Assembly: GCA_051208035.1 (NCBI GenBank)
Contig: JBPJFZ010000008.1
Location: 186,001 to 250,000 of the forward strand
Source of the DNA: JACKOB01 sp024234575
GTDB taxonomy: Bacteria > Pseudomonadota > Gammaproteobacteria > Pseudomonadales > Oleiphilaceae
Reading direction: 5' to 3'
Length of the DNA stretch: 64,000 nt
The position numbers and the translations under genes were made by a program. The notes beneath the pieces are model-generated. The model did no database searches. It was not told the origin of the DNA and was given only the letters and a program-made list of their open reading frames with translations. Below are positions 9,518-16,237 of the stretch, piece after piece. Within the stretch, counting starts at the first letter, position 1, and each line of letters opens with the position of its first letter.

Positions 9518-10096
9518 TTAGCCTTTCACTAATATCCCATTCAACCACTTTTCATTTTGTCTACCTGGTCTGGCATCTTCACTTACCCACAGATCTTTTG
9601 TTGCAAGGCCTGTATTCTCAATAAGTTTTTTCAGTCGAAATTCATCACAATTGGTAAAATTTCTACCGACTTTTTCTATATCCTCATTTCCATATTTAAA
9701 CGAACAATAAAACACACTGCCGGGTTTGAGCATGTTAGCTAGTCTTGTAAATACAGAAGGCAAGTCAGCGGCAGGCACATGCAACAAAGAGGCGCAGGCC
9801 CAAATTCCATCGAATTTTGTTGCAGACTGAAATGTTTGGAAAGTGTCGAGATGGACAGGTTGACCAATTAGCTCCTCAGCCATTTCAACCAGTGCTGCAC
9901 TGGCGTCAAAGGCGGTAACTGTAATCCCTTGTTGGATAAAATGTTTGCTGTCTCGTCCTGAGCCGCAGCCGGCGTCTAGTATGTGTGCGTTTTGTGGCAA
10001 ATAGGCTAAAAAACGCTTCCATAGATGAGACATATCTACGTCTTTAGTGCTGTCGAAAAATGTCTTTGCATTGTTGTTATAGAAATTGACCGACAT
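9518..10096 (-). CDS. Small class I SAM-dependent methyltransferase
   Basis: About 192 aa from the ATG at 10094-10096, chosen because AAGGAA lies seven bases upstream; an in-frame ATG at 10150 would add 18 residues without such a site. Motif I is DAGCGSGRDS, motif II ends in FDAS, and ACASLLHVP is the post-motif. There is no DPPY or NPPY motif, so it is not a typical amino-DNA methyltransferase; it resembles the TehB/UbiE-like small-molecule group. It is the first gene of the operon with the nuclease-helicase, which suggests a joint role, for example modifying a nucleotide, RNA or protein partner. The substrate is unknown. Confidence 0.85.
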   Translation of the reverse strand: MSVNFYNNNAKTFFDSTKDVDMSHLWKRFLAYLPQNAHILDAGCGSGRDSKHFIQQGITVTAFDASAALVEMAEELIGQPVHLDTFQTFQSATKFDGIWACASLLHVPAADLPSVFTRLANMLKPGSVFYCSFKYGNEDIEKVGRNFTNCDEFRLKKLIENTGLATKDLWVSEDARPGRQNEKWLNGILVKG

Positions 10097-10153
10097 GTCT
10101 AGTTCCTTGTTCACAAGTTGTTTTGTAACATTCAAAATAAAGGAGAGCAAGTT

Positions 10154-10672
10154 ATGGAGAAGCTCTTCCGCGACTTATCGTGTCGCTTCGGTGAGTATCG
10201 TTGTAATAAGAAAACTACATTAAACTTTATATTCAACGTTACGAGGGTCGATGGCATGACAGACGACAATCAAAATGATCACGAGCCTGAAGAGCTTGTC
10301 ACCTGTGACTGTTGCGACAAAAAATTTATATTTATAGATAAACCTGCTAATGCATTTGTGGGTTGCATTGAGGGTGAAAATAATAAAGCAGAAGCAGGTG
10401 AAGTTGTTTTATGCAAGAAATGCTACTACTTCGGACTCATGGGGCACAATCGATTCAGAGCTTGGCTATTCTCCTATCCCATGGCATATAGAGCCAAGTA
10501 TATCCCACCAGGGCCTGGTATTTCTCCGCAATATATTGGCGGAGGCTTTCCTCCCAATAAACTTCGAGACTTTGCAGATGAACTCGCCGTAAGAACTGCC
10601 TTTGCCAAAGCGCTTGATATGGATGTGGATGATATACCCGTAATCGAATCTTATGTAAGCCGCTGGTTGTAG
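10154..10672 (+). CDS. Zinc-ribbon-like protein of unknown function
   Basis: About 172 aa from the ATG at 10154, which has AGGAG upstream; a second ATG (MTDDNQND) is possible. Two Cys pairs (CDCC and CKKC, about 37 residues apart) could hold a zinc ion. Between the ribbon and the C-terminus is a Pro/Gly-rich loop (IPPGPGISPQYIGGG). No family is recognised. It is divergent from the methyltransferase, the two starts being 57 bases apart, so both probably share one control region. It may be a third member of the same island or simply a neighbour. Confidence 0.65.
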   Translation: MEKLFRDLSCRFGEYRCNKKTTLNFIFNVTRVDGMTDDNQNDHEPEELVTCDCCDKKFIFIDKPANAFVGCIEGENNKAEAGEVVLCKKCYYFGLMGHNRFRAWLFSYPMAYRAKYIPPGPGISPQYIGGGFPPNKLRDFADELAVRTAFAKALDMDVDDIPVIESYVSRWL

Positions 10673-10699
10673 TGTAAATCTGTTGTTTGGCAGCGCTCT

Positions 10700-11389
10700 A
10701 TGATTAATCAATTAAAATTATTAGCTTCTCATCGCGACATCCATCTAAAAGAAGGGCAACGCTGTTTTATCGTCGGCGATATTCATGGTGACTGGCATAG
10801 CTTGCAAACAGCATTGTCTACTGTGCAATTCGATCTTGCTCAGGATGTGTTGGTAAGTGTTGGCGATCTAATTGACCGGCACGAAGGTAGTTTAAAAGTG
10901 GCAAATTGGATGCTAACGCAGGAAAACATCCATGTTGTATGCGGCAATCATGAAAAATTCTTTCTTGATTATATTCGGCAACCTGAAACAGGGTTTTATT
11001 ACAAGTCCTCCAGTACCGGTGGTTGGTGGGTGGATCTGCATAATGAAGCTGATTTGCTGGCATTGGCCAAATTAATGAAAGAGAAACTCTCTATTGCGGT
11101 TACTATCCGACAAGGGGATAAGAAAGTCGGTGTAACCCATGCGGCTTCGCCTGATGATTGGTATGTGGTGGAAAACGGCTTATTAACCTCTGACGACTGG
11201 CTGGATTACATTGATAATCGGGCACAGTGTAGGCAGGCCATGCAAGGATTTACCAGCATAAAATCAGGGGTTGATGCTGTCGTTCATGGTCATGTTGGTG
11301 CACCTTATTTTAAAGGTGGTAATCAGCATTGGATTGATACGCTTTATGCAACGGGCAAGCTCACCTTGCTTTCTGCGGCCGATTTATAA
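10700..11389 (+). CDS. PP2A-like metallophosphatase (Ser/Thr phosphatase / ApaH type)
   Basis: A 229-aa calcineurin-like phosphoesterase with all metal motifs in order: GDIHGDWH, VSVGDLIDR, CGNHEKF, THAASPDD and VVHGHVGAP. Length and motif order match bacterial PrpA/ApaH-like enzymes, which remove phosphate from proteins or split diadenosine tetraphosphate; which one cannot be told here. It follows the zinc-ribbon gene by 27 bases on the same strand and is probably co-transcribed. No strong ribosome site is visible at the ATG at 10700. Confidence 0.85.
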   Translation: MINQLKLLASHRDIHLKEGQRCFIVGDIHGDWHSLQTALSTVQFDLAQDVLVSVGDLIDRHEGSLKVANWMLTQENIHVVCGNHEKFFLDYIRQPETGFYYKSSSTGGWWVDLHNEADLLALAKLMKEKLSIAVTIRQGDKKVGVTHAASPDDWYVVENGLLTSDDWLDYIDNRAQCRQAMQGFTSIKSGVDAVVHGHVGAPYFKGGNQHWIDTLYATGKLTLLSAADL

Positions 11390-11436
11390 GCCTTTACCAA
11401 TCAAACAATGCGGTATCGAGAAATAGTGCCGGGGTA

Positions 11437-11685
11437 TTACTCTTTTTTAGTCGCGATGACTTTTATCCCTCGACTACCAGAGATCGACTTTTCGTTGCCC
11501 AAAAAACAGATAAACAAAGCTGATCTGTACATGGCAAACCGGTAATCAGCTCCAGACCCCTGATAGCCGCTTAAGATATTCGGTATAGCAACTCCCGATG
11601 CTATGAATAGCCAAGACACGGCAATGCCTGCATCTAGCGTTGCACCTAAGATAAATGTATATCTTGAAATTAATTTTGTATTCAT
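11437..11685 (-). CDS. Short membrane protein, possibly truncated
   Basis: An 82-aa frame starting at an ATG with AGAAGGTGA in the right place. The first ~50 residues look like a real membrane protein (ARG-free hydrophobic TLDAGIAVSWLFIASG followed by DYRFAMYRSALF), recalling small four-helix membrane proteins that continue for another two helices. Here the hydrophobic pattern stops and the tail is basic and unlike a membrane helix, so the gene may have lost its 3' half by deletion or frameshift. It may also be a genuine short protein. Confidence 0.35.
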   Translation of the reverse strand: MNTKLISRYTFILGATLDAGIAVSWLFIASGVAIPNILSGYQGSGADYRFAMYRSALFICFLGNEKSISGSRGIKVIATKKE

Positions 11686-11989
11686 ATGTTCACCTTCTGG
11701 GTATGTGATTGGTTGTAACCTAAGAGGTGACTATGAACTATGAACCAATAGACAGGTCAACGGCTATCGGCTTTGCGGATGCTTAAATAGTTAAAATACC
11801 CTGGAAGGAGTCAGCATAAGGCTGCTAGGCATCAATTATGACCGGGTGAGTATACCGTTAGGTTAGCTGGATTAGATGCTGGTTGCTCGTATAGGACAAG
11901 GTTTTTCAGCGTTAACGCATGTCTAGAGGGGTTCTAACGGTGTTAATCCCGCGGTGTGTAACCAGATTGCAGCCAGACTAATGCCAGTA
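11686..11989. other. Gene-free stretch left of the transporter remnant
   Basis: About 300 bases without a convincing gene on either strand. A perfect ten-base palindrome GCGTTAACGC lies at 11909-11918. The first bases carry the ribosome site of the short membrane protein. Nothing else is supported. Confidence 0.4.
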
Positions 11990-12073
11990 TCAGGCTTTCG
12001 CCACACGATTACCCAAGCTAAAAAGCACAATTGCGGCGATCGCGGCAGCCAAAGCGAGCCAGTGATAAAGATT
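11990..12073 (-). pseudogene. C-terminal fragment of the interrupted transporter gene
   Basis: Read leftward from 12073 this gives Asn-Leu-Tyr-His-Trp, a hydrophobic helix (LALAAAIAAIVLF) and SLGNRVAKA, then TGA at 11990-11992. It is the missing last helix of the gene whose N-terminal part lies at 13922-14284. Joining base 13922 to base 12073 keeps the frame and gives ...KESMN-LYHW..., a 148-aa product. The fragment has no start of its own and should be silent. Confidence 0.75.
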
Positions 12074-12094
12074 GAACAAAATCCACGCGCATTG

Positions 12095-12120
12095 CCCTTC
12101 TTAGGCGCAGGCCAAGAGGG
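12095..12120 (+). repeat. Left-end subterminal hairpin of the IS
   Basis: CCCTTCTT (12095-12102) pairs with AAGAGGG (12114-12120), leaving one T unpaired, around an 11-base loop. It lies 21 bases inside the left end. In IS200/IS605 elements such imperfect hairpins are bound by TnpA and guide cleavage at the end. Confidence 0.55.
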
Positions 12121-12149
12121 GGTCAAGCGGGCGGTTGTCGCGGGGAAGC

Positions 12150-12578
12150 CTAGTTTTTCTTTCTAGCATGTTCTTCCGTACCCTGTCGCTCCACATAGGC
12201 TCTGATGGTTTCCAGTGTTACCCCGCCCACCGAACAGACGAAATAAGCACGATGCCAGAACAACGGCTTATAGTAAAACTGCGCAAGGTGTTCCGCGAAG
12301 CGGTTCCGGGTACGGCGGGCGCTGGCAGTTTTCAGGTTATTAATCAGCACCGAAATATCCAGAGCCGGATGGATGCTGATGAGCATGTGGATATGATCGG
12401 GCTCGCCGCCAAATTCCAAAAGTTCACATCGCCAGGCACAAAGAATCTCGGTAAAACTCTGAAGGAGGTAGTCGAGCAATTCAGGTGACAGGGTTTTGCG
12501 TCGGTATTTGGTGACGAAAACAATATGCAGCTTAATGTTATATACGGCATGAGAAGCTGATTTATTAGTATTATCCAT
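12150..12578 (-). CDS. tnpA: IS200/IS605 transposase TnpA (Y1, HUH)
   Basis: A 142-aa Y1 transposase, full length for the family. The HUH pair is His62/His64 in PDHIHML and the nucleophile is Tyr128 followed by Gln132 (YVERQ), as in active members. The N-terminal VYNIKLHIVFVTKYR is typical. It cuts and rejoins single-stranded DNA at the element's ends without duplicating the target. The start has AGGGCG upstream. It is divergent from tnpB with about 37 bases between start codons, the IS608-like arrangement. Confidence 0.93.
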   Translation of the reverse strand: MDNTNKSASHAVYNIKLHIVFVTKYRRKTLSPELLDYLLQSFTEILCAWRCELLEFGGEPDHIHMLISIHPALDISVLINNLKTASARRTRNRFAEHLAQFYYKPLFWHRAYFVCSVGGVTLETIRAYVERQGTEEHARKKN

Positions 12579-12615
12579 GATTGCGCCCTAATGGCTTTTT
12601 GGCTATTCTACACCC

Positions 12616-13908
12616 ATGCAAAGACGCAAAGCCACCTTCAAGCTGTATCCCAACGCCCGTCAGCAACAAACGCTGGAGGAATGGATACGGCTGCATTGCG
12701 AGTTATACAACGCGGCACTGCAGGAACGCATCGAAGCATGGTGCAAATGCGGTGTGTCTATTCAATATTATGATCAGCAGAACACTTTGCCCGCTATCAA
12801 GGCGGATCGACCGGAGTTTGTCGCCTTGGGTAGTCATGCCCTGCAACAAACACTAAGACGATTGGATCTGGCCATGCAGGCATTTTTCCGTCGAATCAAG
12901 GCAGGGGAATCTCCAGGTTTTCCCCGCTTTAAATCCCATCGTCGCTTTGCCGGTTTTACCTATCCCGATCCGGCCGGGTGGAAATTACTGCAAAAGGGTA
13001 CGAGGGGAGGCACCTTGCGACTGGGGAGTGGTAAAAGCGCCATGATGATTCGCGCACGAGGGCAACATCGATTCGACGAGTTTCAGCCCAACGATGTGAC
13101 TCTCACCCGACGACATGGCCAGTGGTATGCCTCAGTCACGTTACGTGTATCGGAAGAACAGTGTCAACGCATACGAACCAGCCATCAGCAACGTGGCGTG
13201 GATTTTGGCATTAACGACTGGGCAACCTTCGAGAATGGTAGCACCATAGCAAATCCCCGATTCGTGCGGGAGGCATTACCACGTCTTGCAGAGTTACAAC
13301 GACAACGGGCACGTAAACAGAAAAACTCGATCCGTTATTGCCGGTTAACGAAGCAGATCGGTCGGTTACACGAACGTATCGGGAATTTTCGCCGGGATTT
13401 CGTACACAAGGAAACGTCCAAACTGGCTAAGACCTGTGCGGTGATTGCCACCGAACTGCTTCAGCCAAAAAATATGAGCCGATCCGCGAAAGGGTCGATG
13501 GAAAAGCCCGGTAAACGGGTTAAACAGAAAGCGGGCCTTAACCGGGAAATTCTCTCGGCGAGTTTCGGCATGGCGCATCAAATGCTCGCTTACAAAGTGG
13601 AAGAGACTGGTACGCGACTGCATTTGGCGAATACGCGCCAACTCAAGCCCTCGCAGCGGTGTTGCGCCTGCTGGGAGATCACGTCAAAGACATTGGCGGA
13701 ACGCACCCATGTATGTCAGCACTGCGGCCACACCATGCCTCGCGATCAGAACAGCGCAGCGGTGGTACTGATCGATGCACATACAACGTTTGAGCAAGAC
13801 ATGGCCGGGACGGTCGTGGCGGCGAGATCAAAGCCTCTGGCACGGCAACGTGTCAAGCTGAGGTCGAAGACCCGCGAAACCCCCACTACAACCGCGATAG
13901 CGATTTAG
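12616..13908 (+). CDS. tnpB: TnpB RNA-guided nuclease (IS605 OrfB family)
   Basis: A 430-aa TnpB. The N-terminal helical region begins MQRRKATFKLYPN. The RuvC residues look complete: Asp196 (GVDFGIND), Glu280 (VIATELL) and Asp377 (PRDQNSAA). A zinc ribbon lies between the last two (Cys349/Cys352 and Cys367/Cys370). By family knowledge TnpB uses an RNA made from the 3' end of its own gene plus flanking DNA to cut sites next to the target motif, which favours retention of the element. The stop codon lies inside the right-end hairpin, so mRNA and guide RNA overlap. Confidence 0.94.
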   Translation: MQRRKATFKLYPNARQQQTLEEWIRLHCELYNAALQERIEAWCKCGVSIQYYDQQNTLPAIKADRPEFVALGSHALQQTLRRLDLAMQAFFRRIKAGESPGFPRFKSHRRFAGFTYPDPAGWKLLQKGTRGGTLRLGSGKSAMMIRARGQHRFDEFQPNDVTLTRRHGQWYASVTLRVSEEQCQRIRTSHQQRGVDFGINDWATFENGSTIANPRFVREALPRLAELQRQRARKQKNSIRYCRLTKQIGRLHERIGNFRRDFVHKETSKLAKTCAVIATELLQPKNMSRSAKGSMEKPGKRVKQKAGLNREILSASFGMAHQMLAYKVEETGTRLHLANTRQLKPSQRCCACWEITSKTLAERTHVCQHCGHTMPRDQNSAAVVLIDAHTTFEQDMAGTVVAARSKPLARQRVKLRSKTRETPTTTAIAI

Positions 13909-13937
13909 TGGCGGGAGAGTTCATTGATTCTTTTAGT
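13750..13937 (+). ncRNA. Predicted omega-RNA (reRNA) of TnpB with its guide
   Basis: Inferred from the family: the guide RNA covers the 3' end of tnpB, the right-end hairpin, and about 16 bases of flanking DNA as guide. The guide would begin at 13922 (CATTGATTCTTTTAGT). The 5' limit given is arbitrary. The guide matches the right half of the interrupted transporter gene, so the predicted target is the empty, rejoined site. Confidence 0.45.
13880..13915 (+). repeat. Right-end subterminal hairpin of the IS
   Basis: CCCCCACTA (13880-13888) pairs with TAGTGGCGGG (13906-13915): nine base pairs with one unpaired C at 13912. The tnpB stop codon TAG is the first triplet of the 3' arm. The hairpin ends six bases before the element's edge, as expected for the right end and for the scaffold of the guide RNA. 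Confidence 0.65.
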
Positions 13938-14284
13938 ATGAGAACGCCAACGATAACCCCGGTCGTGATGATAGAAAGCACGGCGTATAGGATGTAGCTC
14001 GAAAGCCCATAGTTGGAATAAAGTAAATTAAAACCGAGGTAGGTGAAAAACAGCCCGGTGCCGCTTAGTATCGCCCAGAGCCAGTTTGTTTTTACTACGG
14101 TAAGGTAATTAGGCTGCCCAAAAAGTGGCGCAAAGATAATCGTCAGCATTAGGCAGCACATAGCGGCCAGCGCAATAAAGGTAAAGGGATTATCAAAAAC
14201 AACCGCTTTCTTCTGGCTGAAAGCGAAAAGAGCGTTACCTGCAGCGGCAATCAGGGCAAATAGTATCGGGCCGAGTATGTTCAT
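13922..14284 (-). pseudogene. DMT/EamA-like small transporter, N-terminal part, interrupted by the IS
   Basis: 121 codons of a small membrane protein with about four helices (GPILFALIAAAGNALFAF and others), ending ...LILKESM at the IS edge. The frame runs on into the IS and stops at 13886 after 11 foreign residues. The last helix lies on the far side of the IS (11990-12073); rejoined, the product has 148 aa with five helices, the size of single-domain DMT-superfamily proteins. The present product lacks the last helix and is probably inactive, though precise excision would restore it. The substrate is unknown. Confidence 0.8.
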
Positions 14285-14338
14285 AAAGTTTCATCGCGCT
14301 GCAGGATTAGTAACATTTATTATAAGTGGCTCGTTTCG

Positions 14339-14779
14339 CTAGTGAAAAAAATTCGCATAGCCATTTAGCATTGCTTGCGACTGTTGTAGCGCTTGCTGGT
14401 CCCCCGTTTTTTCTAATTGCTGCACAACTGGCATAAAAGGCACGAGAAACTCATGCAAAGCATTGTGTGCATCGCCTTCCATGGTGCAGCCACTAATCAG
14501 TGTTTCCAGGTCTTGGTTTAAGGCTGCGCCTAAGCTTTTACGCGCATCAATGGTTGCTGTATCCGCATCCAGCGCGTTTACCTTACCTTTCATTGATGCA
14601 AGGGTTTTTCGTGTGTGGCTATCCATGTGCCACTTTTTTCCGTTATCCAAGGTTAGTTTAGATACCGCGTTATCTGATGTGGTCTCTGTCCCGTGATGGT
14701 GATGAGCACAGGCTTGTAGTATAAGTGCCAGGATAAGAATGCTTAGCCCGTTAAGTAAGTTTTTATTGGTAATTCGCAT
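14339..14779 (-). CDS. Small His-rich-start lipoprotein
   Basis: A 146-aa lipoprotein with lipobox ILQAC (Cys24) followed directly by HHHHG, a stretch that might bind metal. The rest is mostly helical and includes KWHMDSHTRKTLASM and an ISGCTMEG segment with a lone cysteine; it ends in a helix rich in Gln. I recognise no family. Comparison with metal-responsive periplasmic proteins would be reasonable, but this is only a guess from the histidines. Confidence 0.7.
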   Translation of the reverse strand: MRITNKNLLNGLSILILALILQACAHHHHGTETTSDNAVSKLTLDNGKKWHMDSHTRKTLASMKGKVNALDADTATIDARKSLGAALNQDLETLISGCTMEGDAHNALHEFLVPFMPVVQQLEKTGDQQALQQSQAMLNGYANFFH

Positions 14780-14821
14780 AAGTTATCTCTTTTTAACTGT
14801 CAGTTGCTTTGATGGTAGAAG

Positions 14822-15742
14822 CTAAATATCTTGTGAAAGCACATAACCCTGTTTTGGGAAATGAACGTTTACAGTACCGACTTCTTTACTTTCTCGCGTA
14901 ATAATCCAGCGCATGGGAGTGGCACCCACTAACACGCCTTGACTGGGCTCCTGAGCGTAGTCGTTGGGTGCAATCGTGACGCGTTTACCGATCAGTGGAT
15001 CTTTTTTGTGCTCTTCTGGGATTGCTCGTGGCGTTGCTTTCCGGGCAATGATGATTGACTGCTGCGGTTTGATTGCCGTGAATTTTCCATCGCCAAACGC
15101 TTTCATTCGATCCATCCAGGCGATTGTTTTAGGAAAGTCATCAATCATGCGTCGCTCGCCAAGATCGCGAATAAACCAGAGTCCGTGATAGGTTGAGAAG
15201 TCTGCATGACACGGTGCAGAACCAAATAGAAAATCATCGGTAAAACGTGGTTCTAAGTCCGCTAGATATGCCATTACTTTGGGGCGTGCATGTTTTGGAT
15301 TGACGATTTTGATCGATGCGTTACGGCCCATGTTAATTCGATCAAATAAGAAGCGCACAATGCTAATCAGCGACATACTTTTCAGCACTTTTCGTTTGAG
15401 CTTCTTACTGCCCCCTGTCAACACGCAAGCAAAGAAAACATCTAAATCGGCTCTTTGTGCCCAGTCTTGCGCTTCCTGACTGCAGTTTTCCAGCGCAAGC
15501 TCAGGCTTGTTACAATGTGCGGCAATTTCTGCGGCAATAATACGTGTGTCACAGAATACGTCGGCACCAATTTGCGCGATAGGTACTTTACGATAGCCAC
15601 CGGCAAGAGCTGCCAGCACTGGTCTTGGTGGGGCTTCCTTTGTAACGGATGACTGCCATGGAATGCCCGCATAACCCAGCATGGTTCGTATTTTTTGTGA
15701 AAATGGTGACATGGGGTAGTGGTGCAGAATGAGGTCAGTCAT
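14822..15742 (-). CDS. Glutathione S-transferase family protein
   Basis: A 306-aa protein with an N-terminal thioredoxin-like GST domain (LILHHYPMSPFSQKIRTML, with Ser13 in the usual catalytic region, then KVPIAQIGADVF and the cis-Pro) and a helical C-terminal domain (~90-200). An extra ~80-residue tail rich in basic and Pro residues follows (from about 225), longer than ordinary GSTs of ~210 aa. Likely a cytosolic conjugating or reducing enzyme; the substrate cannot be told. Confidence 0.85.
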   Translation of the reverse strand: MTDLILHHYPMSPFSQKIRTMLGYAGIPWQSSVTKEAPPRPVLAALAGGYRKVPIAQIGADVFCDTRIIAAEIAAHCNKPELALENCSQEAQDWAQRADLDVFFACVLTGGSKKLKRKVLKSMSLISIVRFLFDRINMGRNASIKIVNPKHARPKVMAYLADLEPRFTDDFLFGSAPCHADFSTYHGLWFIRDLGERRMIDDFPKTIAWMDRMKAFGDGKFTAIKPQQSIIIARKATPRAIPEEHKKDPLIGKRVTIAPNDYAQEPSQGVLVGATPMRWIITRESKEVGTVNVHFPKQGYVLSQDI

Positions 15743-15854
15743 AGGGTGTCTCCCATTGGTGAATTAAGGAAACGAATAATAGAGCACCGCAGCGCTTAAG
15801 CCTAGCCTCATTTGAGGGGGGCGAGCAATGTTTTAGCTAGGCGTAAGACGATTA

Positions 15855-16076
15855 CTATTTGTCTTTTAAGTAATCTCGTACAAACTGCTTTGACTCTTCA
15901 TCCAGATCATGCCACTCGCGCCAGTCGAGATAGTTTTGCCATTCACGCTCTTGCTTTGCCTCGGCAATGGCCTGGCGATACATTATGCTGAGTCCGCCTA
16001 ATTTGCTAACGAGAAAATGGTTAATCATGGCCCGTACTTCTTCTTCGTTAAGCTCATCGGTTTTTGGCATTGTCAT
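15855..16076 (-). CDS. Small acidic/helical protein of unknown function
   Basis: A 73-aa protein with a very good ribosome site (GGAGG seven bases before the ATG at 16076). It is rich in Glu, Trp and Tyr (EREWQNYLDWREWHDLD) and predicted all-helical and soluble. No family is recognised. It stands alone between the GST gene and a lipoprotein gene. Confidence 0.65.
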   Translation of the reverse strand: MTMPKTDELNEEEVRAMINHFLVSKLGGLSIMYRQAIAEAKQEREWQNYLDWREWHDLDEESKQFVRDYLKDK

Positions 16077-16237
16077 GATTTTTCCTCCGGTGCTAGCAAG
16101 GCATGCAGGTTTAGTCAGTTATAGATTGCTTGTAAGAGGTCATTATAGTTGTTGGTACGACATAATCTGTCGCGCTATGAGACCTTTGTTCTACTTTCGA
16201 TTAGCGCTATGCCGCCGTTCATATCGCTAAGGGGCAA

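Larger units (their letters stand above)
12074..13921 (+). mobile_element. IS200/IS605-family insertion sequence (divergent tnpA / tnpB)
   Basis: An 1848-base element. Ends were set from the interrupted gene: the sequence left of 12074 and right of 13921 rejoin into a continuous reading frame with no target duplication, as expected of this family. Both ends carry subterminal hairpins (12095-12120 and 13880-13915), each with a single unpaired base, like the bulged hairpins read by the Y1 transposase in IS608. The left flank ends in AAGATT, the probable target motif kept 5' of the element. Up to two bases of ambiguity exist because TT occurs at both edges. Both genes look intact. Confidence 0.85.

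Noticed and set aside
9518..10096. Tellurite-resistance gene tehB
   Set aside because: Only the general class I fold is shared; no tehA or other tellurite genes, and the operon partner is a nuclease-helicase.
12579..12773. Extra plus-strand frames at the start of tnpB
   Set aside because: They are out of frame with the clear TnpB sequence, which begins at 12616.
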